A stretch of 64,000 bases of DNA from Cadophora sp. MPI-SDFR-AT-0126 (GCA_020747065.1 JAGMVK010000005.1:1674001-1738000), one strand, 5' to 3'. Numbered from the stretch's first letter, positions 47,157 through 59,383 are shown. Made by a program: numbers and translations. The notes: generated from the sequence alone by a model not told the origin.

Positions 47157-49048
47157 TCATCCATCATGTGCAAGGCTCTGCACCGTGCCAGCCAGAATGC
47201 CCGCTCCAATGATACCGCCATCATGACAAGGCATCAGCACAACTCTCGGCACGTCTTCCCGGCCGCCAAACTCAGATCTCATGATCTCGTCTAGAAACCC
47301 CTGGCAATCGGCTAGATAGTCTTGGAAATGAACGATGCAGCCGCCGGTGTATCCGACCATCAACTCGTCGAGTACTTCTTTGCTACCATTTATCTGAGCC
47401 ATGATGCCATTAGGTAGGGATTCTGGTGTACGAGGTGAAGAGAAGTGAATCTCCTCCGCACAAGCTAGGAGTGCGATGACAGCCGCTGCAGTCATTCCTG
47501 CTGCGCGGATCTGGATCGCTTTTGCAATGTCGTATACCACGTCTGCTACTTGTGCAGTCCATTGCCATGCATCTGGTTCTGTGGATGGAGGAATCTGGGT
47601 AATCAGTTGCTTGAGCATTGATGGCTCGATGGTAGCAAGATGGGGGCCTAAATTCCCTAGGAAAGTAGTGCTCAAACCATGCCGCTTTGTAAGAAGTGGC
47701 GGAAGAGTAGATTCAGGAATATGCAAGTTATTGGTAAGATAGTCGACTATGATGATTCGGCCTAGTTCTCCAAGATATCGACCTGCAGTCATATATTCGA
47801 AGGGCTGGAAACCTGGGGCTTCGCCTTCAGCATCGAGTTTCTCGTCCCAGCGTGTTATGAAGTTTAGTTCGTGTAATGGGCCTGCCGCGCCTCGGATTGT
47901 CCATTCAGTGTTGACAGCTATCTTGAGGTCTTGGTCTGCTTCTGTTTCACCGTCAAGGACCTTAACTTGAGTAGGCCGCTTGGCGGGATGTAGTTTTCTG
48001 AGAGCTAGGGGTATGGTAGCATTGCAACCTGTGCCTACTATGAGTCCCATAGCTGCTTTTCGTCTTGCGTTACTGCGAAACTGATATGCGAAGGACACGA
48101 GGGTTGCCACCGCGTCATTAACGATGGCTGTGATCTTGATGCGTGGTAAAGTATTATTTCCACTCTTTGCGTAGCCTTCTCGGAGAAGTCTACCTAGGTC
48201 AAGATTGGAGGTTATCTGGAAACCTTTTCCCATCGACATCAGAGTCGCTTCGGATAATGTATGTTGACTGATAATGTAAGCACAACTACCTCGCTTCGCA
48301 AATAGGGGTCAGGAGAACAAACACCATTGGGAAACTAAACGTGATGCCAAGAGGGATCTCATCCGGCAAGTCCCCAGGCCATGTACGGCAGCCATCTCGC
48401 ACAACTTCCGCGATACATTTTCCGATCCATGCGAATAAGTCCTCGGCCTTGTTGTGCTTCAACTGCTCTCCAATAGGCCAACTCTTCTCCAAATGTCGTC
48501 TGACACGTGACCGTTCACTTAAATCATCGTTTCCTCTTTGCCGACCTGTAAAAGTTTCCCCAGGCCCAAGTAACTCGATGAATCCAACACGAAGGTTTGT
48601 CCCTCCACTAAAGAAGGTTGGTTAGGTTGGGACGAGCCTAAGAGCGAAATGGGTTGTCTCACATGTCAATGGCTAGATATCTGTAAGCATGTCAGTAGGT
48701 GCTTCTGCATATTGACCACCCCGATAACCCTGCAAGCTGCTCTCTTCAATATCTTCTCACAATGGAAGTATATCACATGCTTGTGAATCAACCAAATTGC
48801 CAACAATCGCCTGCAGTGTACCTGGCATGATATCACAAAGATGTCATATCTCACCTGCCTCTCTCATCACCCTCAGGTCTCAGCACTGAATCCGAAATCG
48901 GCGTGGGGAGGAACTGCTCTTGAGAATTGGCGGCAAGGCTCGCAAAGGTGCTGCATAAGCTGTGTGCGAGGCTGTGGACCTTTGCGGCGTCTACGGATAG
49001 TGGTGCTAGGAAGGAGGAAGAGTCCAGAGACTGCTTTGTCGTGGCCAT
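47157..49048 (-). CDS. Hexokinase-family protein with an 18-nt micro-exon
   Basis: ATP-dependent hexose phosphorylation in the cytosol, or a sugar-sensing relative. 535 aa, exons 48855-49048, 48663-48680 (18 nt), 48323-48607 and 47157-48267; all phases add up. The micro-exon codes residues 65-71 and brings together the phosphate-1 loop YLAIDIGGTNLRVGF. Other landmarks: GITFSFPM in the sugar-binding region, AIVNDAVATL with the catalytic Asp217, GLIVGTGCNAT (phosphate 2) and the adenosine part VVLMPCHDGGIIGAG. The third intron uses a GTTTGT donor after Pro-Met-Val; other choices break frame. The sequence departs from classic hexokinases at several conserved positions, for example Met-Val after FSFP where Ala/Cys-Ser is usual, so activity is not certain, though the catalytic Asp is kept. 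It is divergent from the GILT-like gene. Confidence 0.87.
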
Positions 49049-49459
49049 TGAGGGAGGAACATGAGGAGAGTCAGAAATCCAGGGACGGGTCGACGACTTG
49101 ACTTGACTTTGGTTGTTGGTTCTGGGCAGGGCTGGCTGGCTGGTTTAGTGGGGTTTCTCAGCCTTCCATCCCACAGGCGCGTTACGTTGCGTTGCCTGCC
49201 CTGTCCTATCCTGTCCTGTCACTCACAAGGCTCCGTAAATGTCGTGCTTCTCGGGGGTGACTACAAGAATAAATCGAGTCAGGTTATCGGATCTGCTGAC
49301 TTGGGTCGCGGTGCCATTGTCACTCTAGCTGATACTTGGGTGTGACGAGCCAGTGCCACAACGAGCCTTGTCATTTCCGCCTCGCTGTCAAGCATCAACC
49401 TTCACTTTGAATCAGAGTTAAGGTTGTCTCCACAACTACATCTCTATGTCTCCATCACC
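49049..49459. promoter_or_regulatory. Short divergent promoter, hexokinase / GILT-like
   Basis: Only 411 nt (375 nt if the upstream GILT ATG at 49424 is used) between two outward start codons. It contains GGCT repeats (49132-49144) and a pyrimidine-rich CCTGTCCTATCCTGTCCTGTC run (about 49200-49220). Confidence 0.5.
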
Positions 49460-50475
49460 ATGACATCTCAACTTTCATCCTCTTCTGATTATCCCCGCGA
49501 TATCAAACACTTGGAGATGTTCAGCGAGAAGGAAAGGATGATCAACCGGCCCAGCTATCGAAGGCATCGCCCCTTTGCAATTGCTTTCGCTGCTGTTGGA
49601 CTCTGCTACTTTTTATGGACGACGGCCTCGAGCCCGCACTTATTTCGACACAACTGTCATGGCCAGCTATCTGCAGGTGGGAATAATCTGCACCCCTCGA
49701 GTTCGATATCGTCAGATGATGCGAAGGCGCAAGACAAGACATTGGTTCCGTTAGAGGCTCATATTATGTCCAAGTGCCCAGATGCGCGGGTATGTTATCT
49801 ATTTTCTGTATGACAGTTGGGATGGAATATTGACGAGGCTACTACAGGATTGCCTCAGAGAGATGATACTACCTACTATGCAACGAGTGATTGACAAAGT
49901 AAATTTCACCTTGTCGTACATTGGAACGTAGGTCTTCTGCCTCTCTCGTTCGATTTTCTTGAAGCTAACTTCTCTCCTTCCCTTCCAGTCCTACAGACAA
50001 TGACGGAGTCTCCTGCATGCACGGTCCTCAGGAATGTATGGGCAATATTATCGAGTTATGCTCTGCGAAACTCTATCCCGATCCCAAAATTTACCTAGGC
50101 TTCACAATGTGCCTCTCGCGCGATTACCAGGAAATACCACAAGAGAGTCTAGTCAAAGACTGCGCGTTGGAGCATGGGATCGATTTCGATGAGCTGAACA
50201 AGTGCGCAGTGGAGGAGAATGGAGGAACGGCAATTGCAATGCTGCGAGACAGCGTGAGGAGGAGCATCGATGCCGGTGTGACGAAGTCCTGTACCGTCAG
50301 GCTGAACGAGGACATATACTGTATCCGCGACGGTGGCAAGTGGAAGGATTGTCCCAATGGATCGGGCGTCAATGATCTGGTCATTGCAATCGAGAAGTTG
50401 TACCGTTCTCCGGGCTTGAAGTCTGACCCTGGCGTTTCTTCAACGGCCCAAAAATCTCCGTCCATAGCTCACTAG
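49460..50475 (+). CDS. GILT-like thiol reductase family membrane protein
   Basis: 298 aa, exons 49460-49789, 49848-49927 and 49989-50475, phases consistent. An ATG 36 nt upstream (49424) would add 12 residues. A basic cytosolic start leads to a membrane anchor at about 34-54 (FAIAFAAVGLCYFLWTTAS), so the rest lies in the lumen of the secretory or vacuolar system. The GILT domain begins at VPLEAHIMSKCPDARDC, where the two Cys are separated by five residues rather than the CXXC of animal GILT. Then come SCMHGPQECMGNIIELC and further Cys residues. Animal GILT reduces disulphides in lysosomes; whether the fungal form is a reductase is untested and the spacing makes it doubtful. The coding end overlaps the end of the DcpS gene by 95 nt. 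Confidence 0.85.
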
Positions 50476-51455
50476 CTTCACCAACTGTATAATGTAGCTC
50501 TACTTCTTCCATACCCCTCTCCTCATCTCCTCCCATTGTCTCGAGTTGTGAAATGATGGTCTCTAACCCAATTGCTTTCCCAACAGCTTGTGTAGCTCCA
50601 GCTTCCAGTGCCACATGAACGATATGGATGTGGAAATGATAGTAAGTGGGCTGGTAGTGGACATATAGCTTTAGTCTGTCCTTCTCGACTCCCTTGCCGC
50701 CGTACGTTTTGACCGTAGCATCGACCAATTTGTCCCGCATGTGTCTCAACCAAGGAAGATGCCTCCTTTTCAGATCTCGTAGACTCCATATATCCCTCCT
50801 CTCTACTAAGCCAAGCAGATGTAAGCCTTCCATCGTCTTGCGGTCCCAATTCAGGTCTGGCAGCAGCAGGAATCCCTCATCTCCATCTCTACCTTGCGGC
50901 GTGCGGTAGATCACATCTTCGACTTCCGTCTTCCCATCAATGATATTGTAGACCCAATTGAGACGTCCCTGTTCCCGTTTCGCTTGCATGTATGGCTTCA
51001 CACTCTGCTTGTAAATTTCAGGTGTCTCGACTACCATGCGTACAACCTGCATCGAATACTTCTTGACATGCTGTTCTGTGCACGGATATATCAGATTGAT
51101 TTTGAGATCTGCAAAATCTTCAGGGTTGTCGGAGCCAGCAGATGGCGTCGAGGTCGCGAGGTACCAGAAGTACACATCATTGGCGCCAAGGTTCTTGAGT
51201 GTTTGGAGAGTGGATGGTACTTGGGAGAGGTAGGATGTTGAACTGGGGAATGGTGCACGCTCGAGAACGAGGAGAGCAGGTCCGTCGTTGATTGTCCCTA
51301 GCAGAATGCTGCGGCGGCCAGCTTCATCTGAGGGGCATCTGTCAGTGGAGGGGTCGAAGTAAGCTTGGTGGGGTAATCAAGGTACCTTGTTTAAGGACTC
51401 GGTCGAGCTTGAATAGTGGGATAAGGGACTCGGGGTTTGAAGCAAAATCACCCAT
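50381..51455 (-). CDS. dcs1: Scavenger mRNA-decapping enzyme DcpS/Dcs1
   Basis: Hydrolyses the cap left after 3'-5' mRNA decay, releasing m7GMP; acts in cytosol and nucleus. 338 aa, exons 51386-51455 and 50381-51327; the in-phase join (Lys-Gln-Asp-Glu-Ala) uses the acceptor gatgcccctcag. The N-terminal swapped dimer domain includes LLGTINDGPALLVLERAPF. The HIT domain carries the catalytic triad as HFHIHIVHV and the downstream FGPLKK end region. LLLPDLNWDR is typical of DcpS. Length fits the family. The last 30 or so codons overlap the convergent GILT-like gene. It is divergent from the CorA-like gene. Confidence 0.92.
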
Positions 51456-51967
51456 TGTTAGAGTTGGGGACGGCAGATTGAGGAGCGAACAGATTGTATA
51501 ATGTGTTAAGTGAAAAAGGTCTCGAGTAGAGTTGAGTGCTGTATTGTTGACATGGAAGCTGGGCTGGGCGGTGAGAGGGCAGTAAGTAGGGTTACTAGAC
51601 TGGACTGGTCAGTTCGCGACACCCCTGAAGAAGTACAGGCGAGGACGAGCTCCCAGTCCCGGGGACAGGACAGAACACAGTCTCGGAGAAAATTCTGGTA
51701 TCTGGAATTCCAGCTGTACTACAACAGCCCACGACCCAGACGAACAAGAAGAACATGAGCGAAGACGGTAAACGAGTTGTGCTGCTCGGTGTACTGTTGT
51801 GGCGTCAAGTGGCGCTGCACGCTGCTCGTGGGGGCCAGGCTGACTCCAGCCGCTGAGCCCCTGACACCAAACATAATGACCAGATTCTATTTCCCTGCTG
51901 GTCGCAGTTGAAAGTCCAAGTGAACTTGGAAAGACTTCAAAATTCAATCCCCGTTACTCCCATCGCG
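51456..51967. promoter_or_regulatory. Divergent promoter, DcpS / CorA-like
   Basis: A 512-nt spacer with outward genes on each side. No obvious TATA box or repeat. Confidence 0.5.
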
Positions 51968-54900
51968 ATGGCACCTTTACTTCTCTCAGCCGAGCCCTAC
52001 TATGACCAGTACAATGAAGCTGCCAGCTTTGATACAGGGCAGCATGATGGAAGCGAACATGAACCAAGGGAACCTCGCCATGAACGAAAATCTCGTCCGT
52101 CACATCATCATCATAATCAACATCATCGCCGTCGAAGTACCTGGCGTTCTGGCTCGTCGTCACCACCTCGTCGACGTTCCAAAGTCTATCCCAAGAGCAC
52201 GGATGGGAAGCGAGCCCTCGCTTTCGACCTTAACCTTGGCTCGAAGACATCCAGTGTAGACAAATTGAAGTGGAAGCCTCGTACAAATACGTGGCCGGAC
52301 CTGTCCCTTGACGCATCTTCCAGAACTTTGGAACGCATCAATATTCTGGCTTCAACAACAGTAGGCATTGGGGTTCCCTCCCATTTCCTTTTTTGAATGT
52401 CTGAAGACTTTCTAAAGACATGTCTGATCCTTTTCCTCAAACAATTCCCTCGTATCAATCACTGATTCACCCCTTAGTATGTTGATGATCAAGGAGATGC
52501 AGCGGTAGAGGTTCAGAGCGACCTGGAGAAAGGCAACAGTGATTCTTACTTCATCCATTGGCTACACATTCAGCGAGACAATATGGATTTGGACGAATTC
52601 GAAAGCCTAGCTCTGCAATCTCCAAGGATAAACGACGAGATGGCTCTTGTTGTTGGTCACTTAATGGCACGAGTTCGGAAGGAACTAGAGAGACCATTCG
52701 TCCGTAGGTACCAGAGCAGGACATCGTCCTATTTATTTTTACATCTCGGAAATTTGATTCCGTCAATATTAATAAGGCATTCCTCATAGTCACTCCTCAA
52801 AGTCACTCCCGATCTGGTACTTGCTGACACTGCGGCTACTAAGATGGTCGTTACATGCTCCCGGACGTCTTAAGATGTGATGGCATTAATACAGAAGACA
52901 GCGAGAAAGAAGATATATCAGCCACCTGGGTCTGTATTCCGTACTTTTCTATGGAAAACCCAAATACTGCCCGCGCCGATACTTCTAGATCTTCCTCTCA
53001 TCCACTACGGACGCTACTTCAATCTTGCTATGACTTCGAGTCTACCATTGATCGGGAATTTAATCATCAGAGTCACATCGGAGAGAGCCACTGGGAACAT
53101 AAAGTTGTCAGCTTACCTCAAGTCTGGTGTCTCATTCTAGGAACAGGTAAGTCTTCGATTCAAGCCGGGACATCTGAGAGCTAATCCAACTTTCTGCAGA
53201 TACAATCATTTCGTCGGCTCACAAGGGCTTAGATATACTCTCGAAACCAGTAATATCAAGGACCATCTTCACCGGCGACTCTGATAAGGCCAGTCTCGTC
53301 AAGATAATAGATCCATACAAACGACAGTTCTTCTTTCCCCTTAAGAGCTGCCGAACTTTCTATGTACTGTTCTTTCCCCAAACCCTTGAAACCATAGGAT
53401 AAGGCCCTGACACTGACCGCATACTCTCTCAGGAATTGAAGACACTGGTTGTTGAGCAGTGCTTGGACGATATCTCGCTCTCTATCGAAGATTACGACTT
53501 GGTGCACAATCATTCCATTCTTGCCAGTCACAATTGGATGGACGTTGTGCGTTCAACAAGATCTCTGATTCTTGTTGTTTCCCTAGTCGACACAAAGAGG
53601 GAAGGGAGTTCCGATCCAAGTATGGCATTGGCTCATCGTTATGATCATCGCAAGCCACAAAACGCCCGTGTTGATGATGACGGCAGTGACAGTTCCCACA
53701 GCAGTTCAGACGACGGGAACGAGATCGCACTGGCCCAAGCTAGTATGAAGCCGACCGAAGCCACAGAATCTCGAGATCCAAGAAGCAATGCGCTAATCCT
53801 TATGTCTCATCATCGTCCGTTCCCTATACGTTCATCGTCGCGAGAAAGGATCCAAGAACGGCGTCGTAATTTTGAGAAGGTTCACGAGCTCCAAAAGACT
53901 GGACTCATCATCAACGAACCGGATTCTATAACGCCTAAGAAGAAAATCAAGATGTACAGTCTACAGCCAGAAGCTAAGGCGTCAGGCCAGCCACAGGTTC
54001 AGAGCTCCTTTCGTGATGACGCATCCAAAGTCCCAGAACGGTCTGCGAATCAGGCCTTTGTGACAGACCATGAAGATGAAAAGTCGCTAAGACAGTCTCA
54101 GACACTGGGCAATAGCTCGACGAGAGGACAAAATCTGCCTGAAAGTAAACCTAAGACGCCAAAGCTAGCACTCCGAGTCCCTCCCTTCTTTGCCTGGAGC
54201 CTTGATCAGTCATCGACAAAATCCGGGAAAGCAAAGACGGCCGGCAATGTTTCCAAGTCGAGAGCGTTGAAGAGCATACTTTCAGGGGTTGAGCAAAAAA
54301 TATTGGTTCGAGACCTCGACTTAAAGAGAACATACGAACAATTTCTCGAAGTGCGAACCTCCATCGACCGCAGCAGTATCTATACGGGAACCCCAAGTAT
54401 TGACCTGGATGATCTGGAGAGGCTGAAGAAGCCATTGAACGGTGACTTGCAAGATTTGCGTCAACAGCTTGCGATCATCGAATCCGGCGGACCAAGAGAG
54501 AATACAGCGCCGACGTCGAGCAAAGCAGCATTCATATTAAACCCACACTCTGAAAAGGATGATCCATTTGTTTTGAAGCAGATGATTGCGCTTCAAACGG
54601 AGCTACGATCTTTGATAAACCACGTAGAAGATCTGGTCGAGTGTTTCGTGCCGCGTTCCTACGACCACCAATTAATGAAGAAGGTTTGGGGCGCTCTAGG
54701 AACACTGATTACAGTAAGCCCGTTGACGCTAATTACAATGGAGCATTGCTTACTTCAATAGGTCATTTCTGAGGCCCCAGACTCAGAAGGACTGTCCAAA
54801 AGCGCCAGCCAGCCAAAGACAACCCCAAGCTCGTCAAGATCAACAAGAAAAGAAGCCTGGACAATCCGATACTTCGCCGAAGAAGATACTGCCGCTGTAG

Positions 54901-56324
54901 TCTTAAGAAATGGAAAAAAGCTACTGCCTTCTAGGTACACTCTGGACTGTCAAGAATGCGCCAACATTAGGTCGCCCACATTGTACAATTCAGAGGCCGA
55001 CGCCATCTCCCATCTTAATGAAGACCACTATGGGGCACATGATCTGACACCAGCCGAACAAGCCTCGCTCTCTATTCTGGTCCTAAACGGCGACCAATCA
55101 AGCGTCGACAAATGGAGAAAGGATATGTTGACGATAGTCCAGACCTTCGCCGTGCATCTTCAAAGCATCACTGCAAGTACGAAGGAGATGCTCGAGGCCG
55201 TTGCGGAAGCAAATGAGGAGAGCCTAGATGCCGAATTCAACTACACGCTACCTCGGACTGTCGTTCGCACATTTCAGAATAACATCATATTGTTGACCAC
55301 TGCCAGCTATTCGATCCGACAACTTAGAGACCGTTTCCGGCTCAGGAACACGACGTCCCAAGAAGAAACGGACGCCAATTTTAACAGCCTGCTTAGCTTC
55401 CTTGGAGTACGAGCAGAAATTTCAATGACGACTGCTATCAAAGACCTGATTTTAATGGTCCGCACTGGAGAGACTTCTGAGTCTGTCAATTATGCTGCTA
55501 TCGGACCTCGTTACATCATGATTGTACTCTTCAAGAACCTCCTGACAAAGAAACTAACGGACAATACCGGGCTTGTCGAATTCTATAAACAACGTACTTT
55601 GAAACTGGTATGGTTTAACAATTTTCTAGTATATCACTATGCTGACTTTCCCTGTGTATAGCAATACGATGTCTATCACAAGCCCGCACGCAGACGCATT
55701 CTTGGAGATATCCAGCTTCTCAACGAAGAGCTATCCGCTGTCCTAGCGACACGAAAAGCACAAGTAAACGCTATATGCCATTTCGGCTGGGTCGGCAACG
55801 CGAAGACTTATCGCATCAGCAATCAATCACGCAATCAACAATACCATCTGGAAGGCGAAGTCGGTCAAGGCTGCATCGACCAATTGCATAATGAGATAAA
55901 CGACCTTGACCTTCTTCTCGATCGTCTCGTCACTCTCGAACAAAAGGTTCGCTATCGAGTTGAGGTTTTGGAAGAAGATAACAGCAAAGCGATCTTTATA
56001 TTCACTGTCGTGGCTGCTGTGTTTTTGCCCCTATCGTTTGTCACGAGCTATCTGGGTATGAACACTATTGATATCAGGGACATGAATAGATCGCAATCTA
56101 TTTTTTGGGCTACAGCCGTACCTGCCACATTTGCTGTGGTGGCTTTGGCAATTTTGGCGGCGTACAGAGATGCGGTTAGAGAGTGGGCGCGCGAGAAGAG
56201 ACATAAGCTCAGACAACCGACCTTGCCACGGAGCAAAGCTAGGACAAAAGGTGACCCTGAGGGAAAAATCCAAGGCACGAAGAAGAGAGCTAGGATGGGC
56301 AACAACCAGGTAGACTTGGTTTGA
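51968..56324 (+). CDS. Large CorA-like divalent-metal transporter protein
   Basis: 1,291 aa, seven exons: 51968-52360, 52478-52703, 52844-53146, 53200-53363, 53433-54713, 54762-55607 and 55662-56324; phases all agree. The C-terminus has the CorA pore layout: a long helix (VTLEQKVRYRVEVLEED), membrane helix 1 at about 1181-1203, the signature Gly-Met-Asn in SYLGMNT (1203-1205), a short loop, helix 2 at about 1217-1239 and a basic tail. CorA proteins conduct Mg2+ or other divalent ions as pentamers. The large fungal N-terminal part is of a type often found with this domain (FVHGRYM, LRTLLQSCYDFESTIDRE, VPQVWCLI-like). A His-rich stretch lies at residues 46-53. Membrane location and substrate are not proven. 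The second intron donor is gtaggt at 52704; this choice restores frame. Confidence 0.85.
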
Positions 56325-56974
56325 GCCACGCGATATCTATTTATGGGGTTGGCAATGTCAGCTGATTCAGGTAAAGTAGCAAATGCAACGAAAAACCAGA
56401 AGAAACAAACCTTTCATCATAAGAACTTTGTTCCCTCGACTCGCAGTCTACAATATCCGACTTTCTATCATAGGCACCAATCACATCCTATGCTGATTCT
56501 TGCAGGAGCAAGCTGCAAGATGCTCGCGCATGTTGAGAAGCAAGCTCGTTCTTTACCTTTGTATGCCCGCTACTAGTTCATCCCGGAAGATATGTATGAA
56601 TGATAGAAATTGGTCTATTTTCTTTCAATCAAACGAGCTTGCGGTGGTCTCCGGATCGTGAGATTGAGCTTGTTGACATTCAGCTATTAAGCGAGCCACA
56701 GAGCGTTCTCACTCTCCAGCCCCACGATAAAGTCACTTCGCTCACTCCACTCCTCCGATTCAAATTCTCTACTGCCAGCACCATCATACCCCTTGCTTTC
56801 ATGCGCAACGCTAAAAAGGCAATACATAAAAGAATGAAGCTCTACAGCACATGTAAATTAGACACGGCATTGATGCCGGGATATATCCATTGCATTCCAG
56901 GACTTGAAAGAGCATTTTCCTCTTCCTAAATATTATACACCATTCTGCACCATGCTATGCCAAAAAATGGGCCT
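56325..56974. other. Convergent 3' regions
   Basis: No gene is supported between the CorA-like gene (plus) and cef1 (minus). Confidence 0.55.
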
Positions 56975-59383
56975 TCAATGATACCCGTTAGTCCCCGCCG
57001 TCAAGCTAAGCAGCTCCTCCTTCCTCATTCTGTACAAGTCCTGCGCTTCTCTCTCCCTCTTAGCCACGAACCCAACTTCATCACGCAATGCTTCCAAGCG
57101 ACGTGAGATGGCCGCTTCTTCGGATATCTGCAATGTGCGGAACGAATCCAGGGACTGGTTGGCTTTGTCAAGGGCTTCGGATGCTTCGCCAATTTTCTGG
57201 CGGAGCGTGTTGGCGCGCTTTTGGTAGCCGCCGAGGTGGAGAGCAAGTTTCTTCTGGAGTTTGTTGCCCTTTTCGGCTGTTGCTGCTAGCTCATCTTGGA
57301 CGTTCTCGAAATTGTTAGTACTTGATTATGAATGGTTGAGTAGGTGAATACGTACATCGAAAGTCTGAACAAGCATCTGGTGTTCATCGACCTCATCTTC
57401 ATATCCACTGATGCCGGGCAGCAGGGAGTGGGTCTTCGCCTCGCTCCACAACTTCTGGAACTCTTCCGATCCGGCTTGTGCGACTGATTCTGGTACTTCT
57501 CGAGCGATCACAAGTCGAGCTCTAGCCAGATCATCGTCGTCAATTGTAGCGAGGGGTCCAGGCGTGCCTCTGACTCTGGCACCTGGAACGGGGTATTTCA
57601 GAGCGTCATTGGCTTCAAGTAACGCAGCCTCTCTGGCTATTGTAGCTAGAATTGGATCCTGTACCTGAGAAGCCCCTAGGAGAAGAGCGTTGATGTCAAG
57701 AGCCGTGGGACGAGGGAGACCTTTTTGCATGACTTGAGTCCGCCTCTTGAACTCCATAGCTTCTTGAGCTTCTCGAATCAGACGATTTCTCTCGTCTCTG
57801 ATCGCTGCATCTTCTTCAGAAAGTTCTTCATTCCCGATAGTTTCTTGTTGTTCCTCGGGTAACTCTAGCTCCCATTCGACATCCTTCGGTTTTGGCAAAG
57901 ATGCAAGACCTTGCTTTAGCTTGTGCTTCATTGACATTTCCCACAATTTGACGTCGCGAGGTGTGCCACCAACAAGTTGCATCTCTCCATCGGCATTTAG
58001 CGCGAATGTATCACGGGGGGTCCGCATTGGTGTCTGGCCTGGAATGGCTGGAGGTCGCAATGGGGTTTGCCCAATACCATTAGAAGCTTGTCTGAAAGGT
58101 GTTGCCATGGGGTTTGGTGTTTCCATCTGTTGTCTTCGTGGAGTTACCCCATCGAACCCTGTGCTGCCGCTTCCTTCGTGAAGAGGTGTATTTTCGCCAC
58201 CTAGAAGAGAAGACTGCGTCTCAGTCAAGGCTCTGATGTTCCTGATCTCATTCGCAATATGGTCCTCCTGAGCAGGTGCTCTTGGTGTTCGAATAGGTGC
58301 TCCACTATTCACCGTCGAATATGTGTTGACCAATCCTCGTGTCGCGTCATTCTCACTGGATCTTGCCATCATATTGGCCCGTTCTCCAATCATACCCATC
58401 TTCACAATTTCCTCCAACTCTCCCTCGCCGACTTGTGGTGCTGGCAGGACTAGGGATCTTCGCTTGCTGCTTTGTTCCGCCTCTCGAATCTTCTGCATTT
58501 GGCCAGCCTTCATAGCCGCCTGATATGACGCAGAAGGGGCTTCCTTCTCTCCCTTCCTACGTTTTCGGTCTGGATCTTCCTCCTGGTCTCCCTTTCGCTT
58601 ATTCGCTAGCTGCTGCTTCTTGGGATCGAAGGCCTCTCTCTCCCTCTCATTCTGCATCTGCTCATCTCCAGTCTCGTAGAATCCAGGTGCAGGAGCCTTC
58701 TCGAATGGAATATCGGCATTGTAATCCATCATCCCCTTCTTGCGGTTTACAACCTTGATGTTGATCCCAGCATTCTTCAACTCTCTGCGCTTCTGCAGCA
58801 CAGCTAATCGTCTCGACTCCTCCAACTGCCTCTCTCTCGCCTTACGCTTCGCCTTCTTTCCTTGTGTATTCGCCAGACGCGCACGAGCCTCGCTCAGCAT
58901 CTCCTTTTCATCCTCGTCCAGATCGATGGTATCGGGTCTCGCAGGCTTCGATTCTGGATCCGGATCCACCTCTCCAGGTCTCAACCTCCTAACATCATCG
59001 GCAGACGGCGCTTTTGTCTCTCCTCCATCCGGCCCGCCAAGACCCAACTCTCCAGCTTCCTTCTGTTCAGCTTCATCCAGGAGTCGTTGGTAGCGCTCCA
59101 GGCACTGAGTAGCTGTTCTGCCAACGAGCGGAGCGATCGTGCGCCATTGCGTGGGCATCAACTTCGCCAGATGCAGCAGCTTCTCATCTTCCTCTTTGCT
59201 CCATTCGATCTTCCGGATGCCGGGGTCGAGCCATTCGCTCCATCGTGCTTTGCACTGCTTCGGTGTTTTCCGCGCCAACAACGACGAAACTCGCGCCCAT
59301 TGATTTAATCCATATTTTGACACGCTGGCTTTCAAGATTTCGTCTTCTATATTCGTCCAGACTCCTCCTTTGACGACTGGCAT
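56975..59383 (-). CDS. cef1: Pre-mRNA-splicing factor Cef1/CDC5L
   Basis: Core member of the Prp19/NTC spliceosome complex in the nucleus. 785 aa, exons 57356-59383 and 56975-57304, joined in phase at Thr-Phe-Asp/Asn-Val-Gln. Two Myb repeats sit at the N-terminus (residues about 5-56 and 57-106), with [17 protein letters not shown], then [26 protein letters not shown] and [15 protein letters not shown], as in all Cef1/CDC5 proteins. A Lys/Arg/Glu-rich region with nuclear-localisation patches (KRRKGEKE) follows. A stretch with repeated Thr-Pro sites ([19 protein letters not shown]) is typical of the phosphorylated middle. The coiled-coil C-terminus binds partners. The start at 59383 (Met-Pro-Val-Val-Lys-Gly-Gly) is the conserved one; the open frame upstream to 59740 is leader. 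Confidence 0.95.
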
